Shown piece by piece: positions 11,390 through 20,530 of a stretch of DNA of 64,000 nucleotides (the stretch's first letter is position 1; the number at the start of each line of letters is the position of its first letter). Origin of the DNA: Seriola aureovittata. Its lineage: Eukaryota; Chordata; Actinopteri; Carangiformes; Carangidae. The position numbers were made by a program, and so were the translations under genes. The DNA is taken from positions 11,856,501-11,920,500 of the forward strand of contig NC_079378.1 of the NCBI RefSeq assembly GCF_021018895.1, read 5' to 3'. The notes beneath the pieces are model-generated. The model ran no database searches and had not been told where the DNA came from. It saw nothing but the letters and a program-made list of their open reading frames with translations.

Positions 11390-12328
11390 ATGGGGAAATA
11401 CCAACTAAGAAACGCTAAGACCATAACGAGCCCAAATAGTGAGGAAAACGAGGAAATGGCGACAGGAGACGTCGACACAGGTGAAGCTAATATGCATGCT
11501 ATGATGGACGCCATGCGAGCTAGCATGGATGCTATCCGCGCTGACATAAGAGCGGGACACTTGGACATGAAAAAAGAACTGAGCGGATTCTGCGAGACAA
11601 TCAAAAAGGACATGAAAGAAGAGCTCGGAAACTTTAAAGAAGAAGTTAACCAGAAACTGAACGAGATTGGGACAGAACTCAAGAACACAGAGGCTAGGAT
11701 GGAGGGGGTGGAGACCCGAGTGGCCGAGGTGGAGGAGTGGAGTGTTAACTCGAAGGACACGCTTCTTCTCGTGTCAAAGTTAACAGATTTAGAAACACGC
11801 TCCCGCAGAAATAACCTCCGCATCTTCGGGATCCCCGAGGGAGAGGAGGGGAACAACGCAGGTGATTTTCTGGAGAAATTTATTAAGTCGGAGTTGCAAC
11901 TCCCAGACATTGACCTCAAAATACAACGCTGTCACCGGTCACTCGGACCAAAACCACCACCACAAGCTGCCCCGAGATCCATGGTCGTTTATTTCCTCAT
12001 GTACAAAACCAAGGATTTGGTGCTGAGCACCGCATGGAAAAAGAAAGAGATACACCTCAACGGGAAAAGAGTGTACTTCGATCACGATTATCCAGCAGAA
12101 GTGATAAAAAAGAGAAAGGAATATGCACCATTGAGGAAGGTGTTAAAAGAACGAGGACTCAGATTCCAAACACCTGCACCCGCAAAACTCCGAGTCTTTT
12201 ATGAAGAAGGACCCACCACATACAGCAACGCGGACGAGGCGACGAAGGATATGCTTAAGAGGGGGATACTAACAGCTGACGAAGGAACCGACGAGGGAAA
12301 CACGCCGACGCATCCCAGACAACCGTGA
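11390..12328 (+). CDS. LINE ORF1 protein (L1-type RNA-binding chaperone), intact
   Basis: A 312-aa open frame. In the L1 family ORF1p forms trimers, coats the element RNA and acts as a nucleic-acid chaperone in the ribonucleoprotein. Visible layout: a charged N-terminus (1-30); a long heptad-rich coiled coil (about 32-140, with many Met/Ala then Glu/Lys repeats); the linker LETRSRRNNL leading into an RRM-like domain (about 141-235, RNP2-like LRIFGI at 143-148, RNP1-like block around RSMVVYFLMY at 196-205); and a C-terminal domain (about 236-300, with YAPLRKVLKERGLRFQ). An acidic tail follows. Human ORF1p is 338 aa, so the length is normal. The ATG has G at +4 but a weak -3 base, and two tiny upstream ORFs precede it. 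No stop or frameshift is present. Confidence 0.92.
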   Translation: MGKYQLRNAKTITSPNSEENEEMATGDVDTGEANMHAMMDAMRASMDAIRADIRAGHLDMKKELSGFCETIKKDMKEELGNFKEEVNQKLNEIGTELKNTEARMEGVETRVAEVEEWSVNSKDTLLLVSKLTDLETRSRRNNLRIFGIPEGEEGNNAGDFLEKFIKSELQLPDIDLKIQRCHRSLGPKPPPQAAPRSMVVYFLMYKTKDLVLSTAWKKKEIHLNGKRVYFDHDYPAEVIKKRKEYAPLRKVLKERGLRFQTPAPAKLRVFYEEGPTTYSNADEATKDMLKRGILTADEGTDEGNTPTHPRQP

Positions 12329-12808
12329 CACCGCGCAAGAAGCTGGAAAGAAATACATGGCAGACCAGCGGGTCCCCAGGACGTCGAAACCGGTCCACAG
12401 ACATCGATCGAGCCAGAGAGAAGCTCCGGAGGTTTCAACGAGCCATTACACTGCAGGAGAATATGACCTGAGATATACTCGGTATTTTCTTTTCCTTTCT
12501 TGATTAACCATCGGTCGGATGTTATGGCTCTTAGCTCATAATATTTTGAAAATACCGATAGGACTGTTTCATCGGGTGACAGAAACTACACCAAAAAACT
12601 GTGTGTACTAAAATCGCTAACAGAACGATGTTAGGACGCATCTGGAGGGGCCCTTCCTTTGGAGGCCTCCCCTCCCTGTTCAGAAGTTGTTACTTTACTT
12701 CACCATTGGAGGTTATTTTTGTTTGGTTATGTTCAGCACAGATGGTTTTTAGTTACATGTTTAGATTAATGGAGGGGAAAAATATGTGCATTCGTACTAA
12801 GAGGTAGA
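12329..12808 (+). other. LINE inter-ORF region
   Basis: 480 bp separate ORF1 and ORF2, much longer than the 63-bp gap in human L1. It contains several ATGs, including one at 12357, and a 59-codon frame whose stop lies 1 nt before the ORF2 ATG. ORF2 translation would need reinitiation, internal entry or a separate transcript. Confidence 0.75.
12628..12807 (+). other. Small ORF abutting the ORF2 start
   Basis: ATG at 12628 opens 59 codons ending TAG at 12805-12807, one base before the ORF2 ATG at 12809. The peptide has no recognised domain; it is hydrophobic in the middle (SPLEVIFVWLCSAQMVFSYM, possibly membrane-like). The stop-A-ATG arrangement would suit termination-reinitiation onto ORF2, as proposed for other two-ORF LINEs, but coincidence is possible. 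Confidence 0.35.
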
Positions 12809-13198
12809 ATGTCAAACCAGGAATACAAAATAATTACTTTAAACGTTAATGGTCTGCTAAATCCTATCAAAAGGAGCAAGTTGATTACTAAGATGAAAAG
12901 AGAAAAACAACATATTATTTTTTGGCAGGAGACCCACCTAAGCGATAAAGAACATGAAAAGTTTAAACACTTGGGCTTTAAGAATGCATATTATTCATCT
13001 TATAAAAATGGTCAAAAGAGAGGAGTTATAATACTAATTTCTAACAAAGTTGTATTCCAGATCTTAAAACAAATAAAGGACACTGAGGGGAGATTCGTTT
13101 TAGTGAAGGGTTACATTGATCACAAGCAGGTAACACTACTGAATGTGTATAGACCCCCGGTAACGATAAAGTATTTACAAAGAAAATATTTGATTTGA
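12809..13198 (+). CDS. LINE ORF2, 5' piece: endonuclease N-terminal half
   Basis: A 129-codon frame carrying the first half of the APE-like endonuclease that nicks target DNA. The metal-site Asn of LNVNGL is residue 14 and the catalytic Glu of WQETHLS is residue 41, close to N14 and E43 of human L1 ORF2p. A YRPP segment near residue 115 corresponds to the conserved NVYAPP-type strand. The frame then runs into TGA at 13196-13198, while homology continues in the -1 frame. The lesion is best explained by loss of one G after the C5 run at 13154-13158, where GG now stands. The ATG was chosen because it places LNVNGL at the family's usual distance from the N-terminus. Confidence 0.85.
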   Translation: MSNQEYKIITLNVNGLLNPIKRSKLITKMKREKQHIIFWQETHLSDKEHEKFKHLGFKNAYYSSYKNGQKRGVIILISNKVVFQILKQIKDTEGRFVLVKGYIDHKQVTLLNVYRPPVTIKYLQRKYLI

Positions 13199-16100
13199 TT
13201 GCTGAAGAGACTGACGGGGTCCTGGTTTGTGGCGGAGATTGGAATATACAATTACAACCGTTCCTTGACTCCTCCAATGTAACAAAAAGAATTAATTCTG
13301 AGACAGTCACCGTTAAGAAACTTCTCCTTGAGGCAGGTATGATGGATGTCTGGAGGGAACTGAACCCAACAGCAAGGCAGTTTACCTTCTTCTCCCATCC
13401 CCATAATGTTCACTCACGAATTGACTATTTTTTTATGTCCAATTCAGAAAGACATAGAATCTCGAAGTGTCAAATAGGGGTTAAAGATATCTCAGACCAC
13501 GCAGGTGTATATCTTTCCCTACACCTGGATGCTGAAGTGAAAAACACGACATGGAGACTCAACACAAGCCTATTAAATGACCCTTTGTGTAAACAATATA
13601 TTCATAAGGAATTTAAAGAATATTTAGAACAAAATGATACTGGTGAAGTGTCTCCAGATATTGTATGGGATGCTGCTAAGGCAGTAATAAGGGGAAAACT
13701 TATAATGTGGTCCTCAATTAAAAAGAGGGAGAAACAGAAGCGAATAAAAGACCTATTACAGGAGCTAAAAAATTTAGAAATGAAACACATGGAACTTAAT
13801 GACCCCAAAATATTAGATCAGATAAAACTCACCAAACAAAATTTAAACAAACTATATGATAGTCATGAGGAGATGAAGGCAAAATTCATCAAACAAAAGT
13901 ACTATGATAATGGACCTAGGGCTAAAAAACTGTTAGCCTGGAGGATAAGAAAGCAACAAGAGGAAAGATCCATCCATAAAATTAAAGACACACAATCTGG
14001 AAAGATGTGTTATAAATTAAAAGAAATACAAAAATCCTTTGAAAATTACTATAAAGATCTGTACACACGACCGAAAGGAGCTGATTCTTTGAGTATTACA
14101 CATTTTCTTAACTCACTGGATCTTCCGTCCATTGGATCAGAACAGAATAAAATAATGACCAATGAAATAACACAAAAAGAGCTGGATAATGCTATCTCGA
14201 GACTCAAAACAAATAAAATGCCAGGTGAGGACGGATACTCCGCAGAATGGTACAAAGCATTTAGAGAGTTACTGTCACCACCATTATTGAAATGCTTTAA
14301 TTTTACACTTAATGGGGGAGAAACACCAGCTTCCTGGAGACGTGCTATCATTTCTGTAATTCCTAAGGTGGGCAAAGATAAATCTGAGTGCGGTTCATAC
14401 AGACCGATATCGATTTTAAACTTAGATTATAAATTATATGCCTCAATAATCGCAAAAAGATTAGAAAATATTATTCCGGACATAATAGATGAAGACCAGA
14501 CAGGTTTCCTTAAAGCTAGACAGACACAAGATAATGTAAGACGGGCTTTACATTTGATGGAGCACATGAGTAAAGATAAAGATAAGTCCATTGTTCTTAG
14601 CCTTGATGCCGAAAAGGCATTCGATTCAGTTAGTTGGGAATACCTATACTTAACATTACAAAAATTTGGCTTTGATATTAAAGTTATCTCATACCTAAAA
14701 AACTTATATCATTCTCCCTCAGCCAGAATCAAAATAAATGGTAATTTGACTGACCCTGTGCCACTTGAAAGAGGCTGTCGGCAGGGATGTCCCTTAAGTC
14801 CGGCCTTGTTTGCTTTATTTATCGAACCTTTGGCTCAGGCTATTAGAGAAGACCAGGACATAAAAGGAATTCGGCTTAAAGATACTGAGTATAAGACCTG
14901 CCTTTACGCAGATGACATATTAATCACTCTTTCACAACCAGATCTGAGTTTACCAAAATTAATGTCTTCCCTGAAAACATTTGGTTACTACTCGGGGTAT
15001 AAGTTAAACATTCATAAAACACAAGTTATTTCATTTAATTATATTCCCCCACCTCAAATAAATAACCTGTGCAATTTTAAATGGGAGAATAATATTATTA
15101 GATATTTAGGAATAAAAATCCCTAAGGATTTATCTACCATCTACGCAACTAATTATCTTCCAATTACGAAGGAGATAAAGGCAGATTTAAACAAATGGAC
15201 TTTATTACCACTGGACCTGCATAACCGAATAGATATAGTTAAAATGAACATCTTACCACGATTGCTTTTTCTTTTTCTGTCAATACCAATAGAAATACCT
15301 GAAAAACAATTAATAGAGTGGAAGAGAATGCTATCTAGGTTCATATGGAGAGGCCTTAAACCAAGGATTAGATATAAAACATTGCAACTGTCTAAAGAAA
15401 AAGGAGGATTGGCCCTGCCGAACATAGAGAACTACTACAAATCTGCACAGCTTAGATACTTGATCTATCTGTGCGACCCATGTTACAATGCCAAATGGAA
15501 AAATCTAGAATTAAGTCAACTGGACATTCCCCTCCAGAGCTTACTTGGAGACAGAAATCTATACCTACTGCACAAACAAAACTTAAGCGGTTGGACAAAA
15601 ACACCCCTAAACATTTGGTTTAGTGAATGCCGTAAAAACAAACTGGAAAACCACATTAAAATATTACGATGGGTAGCACATGACAAAGATTTTAAACCTG
15701 CCCAGATGGATGGACGCTTCAAACAGTGGCTCTCCAAAGGTATCACAACATACTGTCTCATTTTTGATAAAGGGAGACTAGACTGTTTTCAAAAACTTAA
15801 AGACAATTATGACTTAGAAAATCAAGACTTTTTCAGATACCTTCAAGTTAGAGCTCATTTTAACTGTGATGTAAGAACAACAGAGGAAGGCAGTTTTGAT
15901 TTAATAAACATTTTGATCGATGCATACAGATCTAAATTGAACCGTAAATTGATTTCTAAAATTTACTCCTGCTTACAATCATTAAACGGTTCTTCCACTC
16001 TATATGTTAAATCCAACTGGGAAAAAGAAGCAAAAATAACCATTTTGGATGATGGATGGCTGAACATTTGTAAAACACAAATGAGCACTTCTAGCTCTGG

Positions 16101-16578
16101 TTATTGGAGGGAATTTTCGTGGAAAAATATAATCAGATTTTTTATCACTCCCAAAAATAAACAGCTTCAGAAAGGTCAGACAAGTTATGGAAAGTGTTGG
16201 AGAGAGTGTGGAAATGCTCAGGCAGATCATTTCCATGTCTTCTGGGACTGTCCGATTATACACTCTTACTGGCGGGTTGTAGTGGAGAAAATGAATTCAA
16301 TAGTAGGCTTTGAGATTAATAATGATTTTTGCACAATTTATCTTGGTAATATTTCCCCCACAATCAGTGCTACTGATAAATATTTGATTAAAATAATGTT
16401 GGTAGCAAGTAAAAAAGCTATTACAAGAAGATGGCTATCGAAAGAGTCCCCATCTAAAGAGGAGTGGATTGCAATTGTGAAAGAAATATATGACATGGAA
16501 AAACTGACTTTTTCCTTGAATTTGTGCATGGACAAATTCACTATGTTCTGGAGGAAATGGACAGCTCATCTTGAATAA
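13153..16578 (+). CDS. LINE ORF2, 3' piece: endonuclease C-half, reverse transcriptase, Cys/His domain
   Basis: Open for over 1,140 codons after an in-frame TAG at 13150-13152. In order: endonuclease residues GGDWN (13231-13245) and SDHA (13492-13503); a basic linker; RT fingers with the PISILN segment; palm motif A SLDAEKAFDS (about 14599-14628); motif B GCRQGCPLSP (14773-14802); catalytic YADD (14905-14916); the motif D/E region (GYKLNIHKTQ, then RYLGIKIPK); a long thumb and connection region; and the C-terminal Cys/His motif C-x3-C-x8-H-x4-C (16195-16251). Counting both pieces, ORF2 is about 1,256 codons, near the 1,275 of human L1. No internal stop is seen. All visible catalytic residues are present. 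Without the N-terminal half the endonuclease is incomplete, so this copy should not mobilise itself by the normal route. Confidence 0.9.
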   Translation, partial: TPGNDKVFTKKIFDLIAEETDGVLVCGGDWNIQLQPFLDSSNVTKRINSETVTVKKLLLEAGMMDVWRELNPTARQFTFFSHPHNVHSRIDYFFMSNSERHRISKCQIGVKDISDHAGVYLSLHLDAEVKNTTWRLNTSLLNDPLCKQYIHKEFKEYLEQNDTGEVSPDIVWDAAKAVIRGKLIMWSSIKKREKQKRIKDLLQELKNLEMKHMELNDPKILDQIKLTKQNLNKLYDSHEEMKAKFIKQKYYDNGPRAKKLLAWRIRKQQEERSIHKIKDTQSGKMCYKLKEIQKSFENYYKDLYTRPKGADSLSITHFLNSLDLPSIGSEQNKIMTNEITQKELDNAISRLKTNKMPGEDGYSAEWYKAFRELLSPPLLKCFNFTLNGGETPASWRRAIISVIPKVGKDKSECGSYRPISILNLDYKLYASIIAKRLENIIPDIIDEDQTGFLKARQTQDNVRRALHLMEHMSKDKDKSIVLSLDAEKAFDSVSWEYLYLTLQKFGFDIKVISYLKNLYHSPSARIKINGNLTDPVPLERGCRQGCPLSPALFALFIEPLAQAIREDQDIKGIRLKDTEYKTCLYADDILITLSQPDLSLPKLMSSLKTFGYYSGYKLNIHKTQVISFNYIPPPQINNLCNFKWENNIIRYLGIKIPKDLSTIYATNYLPITKEIKADLNKWTLLPLDLHNRIDIVKMNILPRLLFLFLSIPIEIPEKQLIEWKRMLSRFIWRGLKPRIRYKTLQLSKEKGGLALPNIENYYKSAQLRYLIYLCDPCYNAKWKNLELSQLDIPLQSLLGDRNLYLLHKQNLSGWTKTPLNIWFSECRKNKLENHIKILRWVAHDKDFKPAQMDGRFKQWLSKGITTYCLIFDKGRLDCFQKLKDNYDLENQDFFRYLQVRAHFNCDVRTTEEGSFDLINILIDAYRSKLNRKLISKIYSCLQSLNGSSTLYVKSNWEKEAKITILDDGWLNICKTQMSTSSSGYWREFSWKNIIRFFITPKNKQLQKGQTSYGKCWRECGNAQADHFHVFWDCPIIHSYWRVVVEKMNSIVGFEINNDFCTIYLGNISPTISATDKYLIKIMLVASKKAITRRWLSKESPSKEEWIAIVKEIYDMEKLTFSLNLCMDKFTMFWRKWTAHLE

Positions 16579-16985
16579 GTGACACCTACAACAGGAGGCA
16601 GTTCATAACAACTAATAATGTGCTCTGTTTCATTTTCCCTTTTTTTCTTTTTTTTTTCTCTTTCTTTTTTGCCTGAGTACAGCGCCCCCCTACTGTCCTA
16701 CTTGATGTGCTCTCTCGGTGTTGTTGGCCACTGGTGTGAGAATGTCTCTGTCCTGTTTTCATATGAAGGATAGACTATGGACAAATGGATCAAATATGAC
16801 TGAAATGTCTCTAAACCCTGGAGATACCTCTTGAAATGTACACATTGTTATTATGATTCCTCTCTCCCTGTGTAATAATACATATGCGTAGGTATATTTT
16901 TCCATCTGTGCCTTTTCTGTCTTGTTCCCTTTCTTGTTCTTCTCCTTTCTTTCTCTATAAGTGTATTGAAAAATGACTTCATAAA
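16579..16985 (+). other. LINE 3' UTR
   Basis: About 0.4 kb of non-coding element sequence. It has a pyrimidine tract at 16630-16668 and a second at 16905-16955, and no G-rich polypurine tract of the mammalian L1 kind. Confidence 0.8.
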
Positions 16986-17008
16986 AATAAAGTTCAAAAA
17001 AAAAAAAA
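16986..17008 (+). terminator. LINE polyadenylation signal and A-tail
   Basis: AATAAA at 16986-16991 is followed five bases later by an A13 run (16996-17008). The close spacing means the tail marks the 3' end of the retrotransposed RNA. The last four A residues also belong to the target duplication. Confidence 0.85.
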
Positions 17009-17022
17009 GTATCAAAAAAGGA
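17005..17022 (+). repeat. Right target-site duplication of the L1-type LINE
   Basis: An 18-base exact match to 11261-11278. The absence of any mismatch argues for a recent insertion. Confidence 0.93.
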
Positions 17023-17585
17023 AAAGATGTGTAATTAGACGACTAACCTTAAACCTATTTTCTATAGTATTTTTCAAGATATCTTGAAGAAACATGCTTT
17101 TCCCTCCCTATCTCACACGTTGATCAATAGATTATCAGAATTGTTAGACTGCAATTCAACCTCATATTCCATGACAGGTCACAATCAGGAGAGGAATGTT
17201 TACTTTTCAGTTCATGCTAAAATCACATCCTATCAAGTTTTGTCTCATCCAAACACTATTCACATATGATGGAACTGTTTGTATTGCTTCACTAGCTCAA
17301 TCGAGTTTTAACTGTTTTGAACTGCCACAGTTTGTGTGTACAGCAAGGTACCAAACCATTATGAAATACCTATATGACTTCTGAGTCATAATCCCTCTCC
17401 CATATCTACCCCCTCAACTTATTCCAATATATACTGAACTTGGAAAAAAAACCCACTCTATCCCCAGAGCTGTCTCTTTTTGCACAATTTTTTTTTACTT
17501 TTCACTAAGGAATAACTGCCCTAGCCGGTATTGGTTGTTTGCGATGTTGTTGATCCTAGATAATTTATTCCCGTGCTGCACTCAT
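17023..17585. other. Non-coding stretch, perhaps the body of an old SINE or LINE tail
   Basis: No gene was recognised. The last 100-130 bp may belong to the same retroposon as the L2-type tail that follows, but no tRNA-like promoter boxes could be found in it. Confidence 0.4.
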
Positions 17586-17633
17586 CGTAAGTCGCTCTGG
17601 ATAAGAGTGACAGCTAAATGCCTGAAATGTAAA
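17586..17633 (+). repeat. L2-clade LINE/SINE 3' tail with GGATA stem-loop
   Basis: The sequence CGTAAGTCGCTCTGGATA... continues into AGCTAAATGCCTGAAATGTAA, the conserved 3' tail of fish L2-clade LINEs (UnaL2 type) and the SINEs that borrow their machinery. Bases 17591-17598 (GTCGCTCT) pair with 17604-17611 (AGAGTGAC, one G-T pair) around the pentaloop GGATA, the loop recognised by the L2-type reverse transcriptase. Only one TGTAA-like terminal unit remains. It is an old copy with no clear duplication. Confidence 0.75.
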
Positions 17634-18002
17634 CACCTTATGGTTAGCTTGAATACTTTCCAGCTTTCAGATATGCCGACTGCTATTGAAGATGGCAGAT
17701 AATGATATGGGCAAGTGCTTTTTCAGCCACAGAGCTCTGAGGAAAACCTGCTGCAGTTTCCAGTCAGGTTTATTACACTTGTAAATTGCTTCTTTTAGTG
17801 GGTGATGATGACATTCAAGTCCTTCTGCTGAGAAATAAAAGATTTGAATATCTTATATGATATATACATATTATACACCATTGAGTTCTGACATGATTAA
17901 TAAAAAAAATGTATCAATAACATTTTAAATTATCCATGAATCATTTCAAGTAATTTGTCTAATATAATGGCAGGTTATGGTAGGTAATATAATGGTAGGT
18001 TT

Positions 18003-18125
18003 TAGCTTCTCCATTGTGAGGATTTGCAGCTTTTCTCCATCTCATAATAAACAGAATCACTTTTTGCTTTTTAATTGTTGTTCGGACACAATAAGTGACA
18101 GGAACATCTTGACTTCTGGAATATA
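18003..18125 (+). repeat. Partial copy of hAT-like palindromic repeat
   Basis: The stretch TTTAGCTTCTCCATTGTGAG followed by GATTTGCAGCTTTTCTC, and later TTGTTCGGACACAATAAG, resembles the internal part of a dispersed fish repeat. Other copies in this window are at 29500, 43532 and 46551. The ends are not preserved. Confidence 0.4.
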
Positions 18126-18321
18126 GTAATGAACATTTGAACTTTTTCTAACATCTAATAAACTAAACAATTAATTTATAAATCCAAAAAAACAGATTTG
18201 ATCAACAATTGCAGCCAAAACATACTGAAATTCTTTACTTGCACCAGGTAATCCATTCTACTAACTCCATGTCAATGATATTTTAGTTACTTTAGCCTAT
18301 AACCACCTTGCCAAAGTAGTT

Positions 18322-18335
18322 CCCCCCCCCCCCCC
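18322..18335. repeat. C14 homopolymer
   Basis: Fourteen consecutive C residues, unusual in an A+T-rich surrounding; possibly variable in length or an assembly weak point. Confidence 0.9.
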
Positions 18336-20093
18336 AAATCTCTTCTAATTTCTAATCTACTATTGTTTTTCCTAATTTTCTTGATAATTTCTTGTTTAAG
18401 TATTTGACTAATAGTATATTAGATCTGATGTTGAGCATATTTTCAAAATTTGAGATTTCAAATGCAGGTTTTTGTTTTCTACTTGACATGCTGCTTGAGA
18501 GTAGAGGCTGGTGAAATCGGGAAATACAAGTTGTTGTTGTTTTTTTTTTTTTGTCCTTAACAGATTGTTTTATGTTTTGCAGAGTGTTTGGTGTACTTCA
18601 GTTGTTAGTATCAAATGTTGTTTCACTCTGCTCTTTTATTTTGATACATAAAAATGCAACATGGAAATCTCTATTCTGTCATATCCCCTCAAATACCCAG
18701 CTAGGTATTTGTATTTATATTTAAACGTATGATTTGCTGTGATTTACCATGGTATAGGTAGACCCAGCATGTGCAGCATGAACTTCTTCAGATCATAACG
18801 TTGATTTCCTAGTCCTCTCACATATTGGCTCCAATGCGTCTGGAAGACAAGTTAAGTTAAAAGAATGATTTGAATGCATCTTAAATTTTAGGGCAGTCAG
18901 AGTCTTGGAAAGGCCCTGTCTGGTCTGTTTGCTCTGTGGTTTTGGATTCATCTTGACCATCTTTAGACCTCATCAGACTTTCTGCTCCAGTCGTAGACTT
19001 GACATGAAATTGACAAAACTGATCTTGACTAGAGCTCTGTGACAGAGTGTGTGCTGTTCCTCTGGGGACTGAAGACAGATTTCATAGCGCTGCAGAAGCT
19101 GTGTTTTGTTGATGTGAGCATATAACTGGATTTGTGCTTCAATCTGTGTCACTTGGTGGCACACACACACACATTTTGACAACTGCATTGTTTTGAGCAG
19201 CCAAGCCTGTAAAAGTAATAATCTGTGACATTTTCACATAAATTAATTCCTGTTTTGTTACCCTCTGTCACCTATTGATAAAGCACAGTGGTGAATGAAA
19301 CTATAGTCAATTCTTCAAAGGTTTTAACATTTGCTGTTCTAAATAGCAAGCTTGTTTGTTAGTTTTTTTTCCTCTTGGCCCACAGAAAGTTCATATTAGG
19401 TTTCTGGAAGCAGCATACTCCTACTATTCTTTCAGTATCCAATTTTCCCCTGATCTTCTTTCCCTGGTATTGCTTAATTTGAATTTTGTTCTGAACAGTG
19501 AGGAAGGACAAAGATAAACCATGGTAATAGGCCTTGATAATGAGTGAATCTGAATTTTGCTGAATAAACCAAGGTAACATTCAGTGGGATTAAAATGAAG
19601 TTATTTTCAAAAGATTTCATGAAATGTTTTTGATACTATTCAGTCTGTATTTTTTCAGCATGGTCATTCATCGTACTTTTATTCATACACTTCTCTGTGC
19701 ATTAGTTTTCATTGTCAATAGTAACCAACTCCTTTTACAGTGCCCTGCTATGTGGAAAACCACTTGTGTTGCATGAAATCAGATTGCCGTAGTTCATGGA
19801 ATTATTGGAAGACGACAATAATTGGCTGACCTTATTAAAACACAATGACTATGACACAGCAGGCGCTAAAGGTGTGTTTGCTGCTCACAGAAGTCTCAGA
19901 CTTGTAGAATTGAACAGCATGAGGGTTGCAAAATCAACCAGGACTGAAATTTTAAGCGTAATAACTTTAACACGACAAGAACTAATAACAGTATCATACC
20001 AAGGCATAATAGATTTATTAGTTCATCAGTCTTACTCTGCCACTAGGAATGACAGTAAAATGGAAACTCATTGTTTTGGGACAACATGCAGTT

Positions 20094-20530
20094 CTCTGCA
20101 AAAAAATTTTAGGCACTTATATTTTTAGATGCTTTCCCATCAGGCAATACCATCAGGGAAGTGTCTGATCAGTGTAGCATGACAGTGCATGAAAATACAG
20201 CCAGAGTCATAAACAACCATCTTCAGTAAGTCCTGCAATAGATGGCCCCCACAATGTCCTGATCTCAACATTATGGAATCAGTCTGGGATCACATGAAGA
20301 GACACAAGACACTGAGACAGCCTAAAATCCACAGATGCTTAGAACAACCTACCTGCAAATTACCTTGAAAAACACAAGAGTGCAAAGGAGAACTACCACT
20401 ATTTAAAGGGAAATAGTGGTCAAAGCATATATTGATTTAATTGAGTTTTTTTTCTATTGCACTTTGTATGAAGTTGTGAATTTATAAATTAAACAATTGA
20501 TGGCATTATTTTTTGAGAGCATCTTGTACA
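20094..20530 (+). mobile_element. Truncated Tc1-like transposon relic (A)
   Basis: The left end CTCTGCAAAAAAATTTTAGG resembles the terminal inverted repeat of a fish Tc1-like family. Little transposase N-terminus follows; homology resumes with a His-Glu-Asn-Thr-Ala-Arg-Val segment (the region after the second catalytic Asp) and then CPDLNIMESVWDHMKR at 20255-20302, the block with the third catalytic acidic residue (Glu at 20276-20278). A stop and frameshifts interrupt it. The distal end keeps the usual A/T-rich 3' segment (GCACTTTGTATGAAGTTG) but the matching right inverted repeat is missing. It is an internally deleted, right-truncated fossil. Confidence 0.65.

Larger units (their letters stand above)
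11279..17004 (+). mobile_element. Full-length L1/Tx1-superfamily LINE, nearly intact
   Basis: A 5.73-kb non-LTR retrotransposon with every expected part in order: short 5' UTR (111 bp), ORF1, inter-ORF region, ORF2 with endonuclease and reverse transcriptase, 3' UTR, AATAAA at 16986-16991 and an A13 tract (16996-17008, the last four bases shared with the duplication). An 18-bp perfect target-site duplication flanks it. ORF1 is open throughout and ORF2 is broken only by one frameshift near 13153-13195, so this is a young insertion. L1-type features are the RRM-containing ORF1, the N-terminal APE-type endonuclease and the C-terminal Cys/His motif of ORF2. The RT active site is YADD, not the FADD of mammalian L1. 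It may belong to a fish L1 or Tx1-related lineage; the subfamily cannot be set without alignment. Confidence 0.93.
17634..20093. other. Mostly unrecognised non-coding DNA
   Basis: It contains a partial hAT-like repeat (18003-18125) and a C14 run (18322-18335), both listed separately. Open frames are short and random. A short CA run lies at 19158-19172. Confidence 0.5.

Noticed and set aside
13153..13198. Programmed -1 ribosomal frameshift joining the two ORF2 pieces
   Set aside because: No canonical slippery heptamer lies in frame in the overlap, and the break falls in a C5G2 run inside a conserved endonuclease turn, so a simple base loss is more likely.
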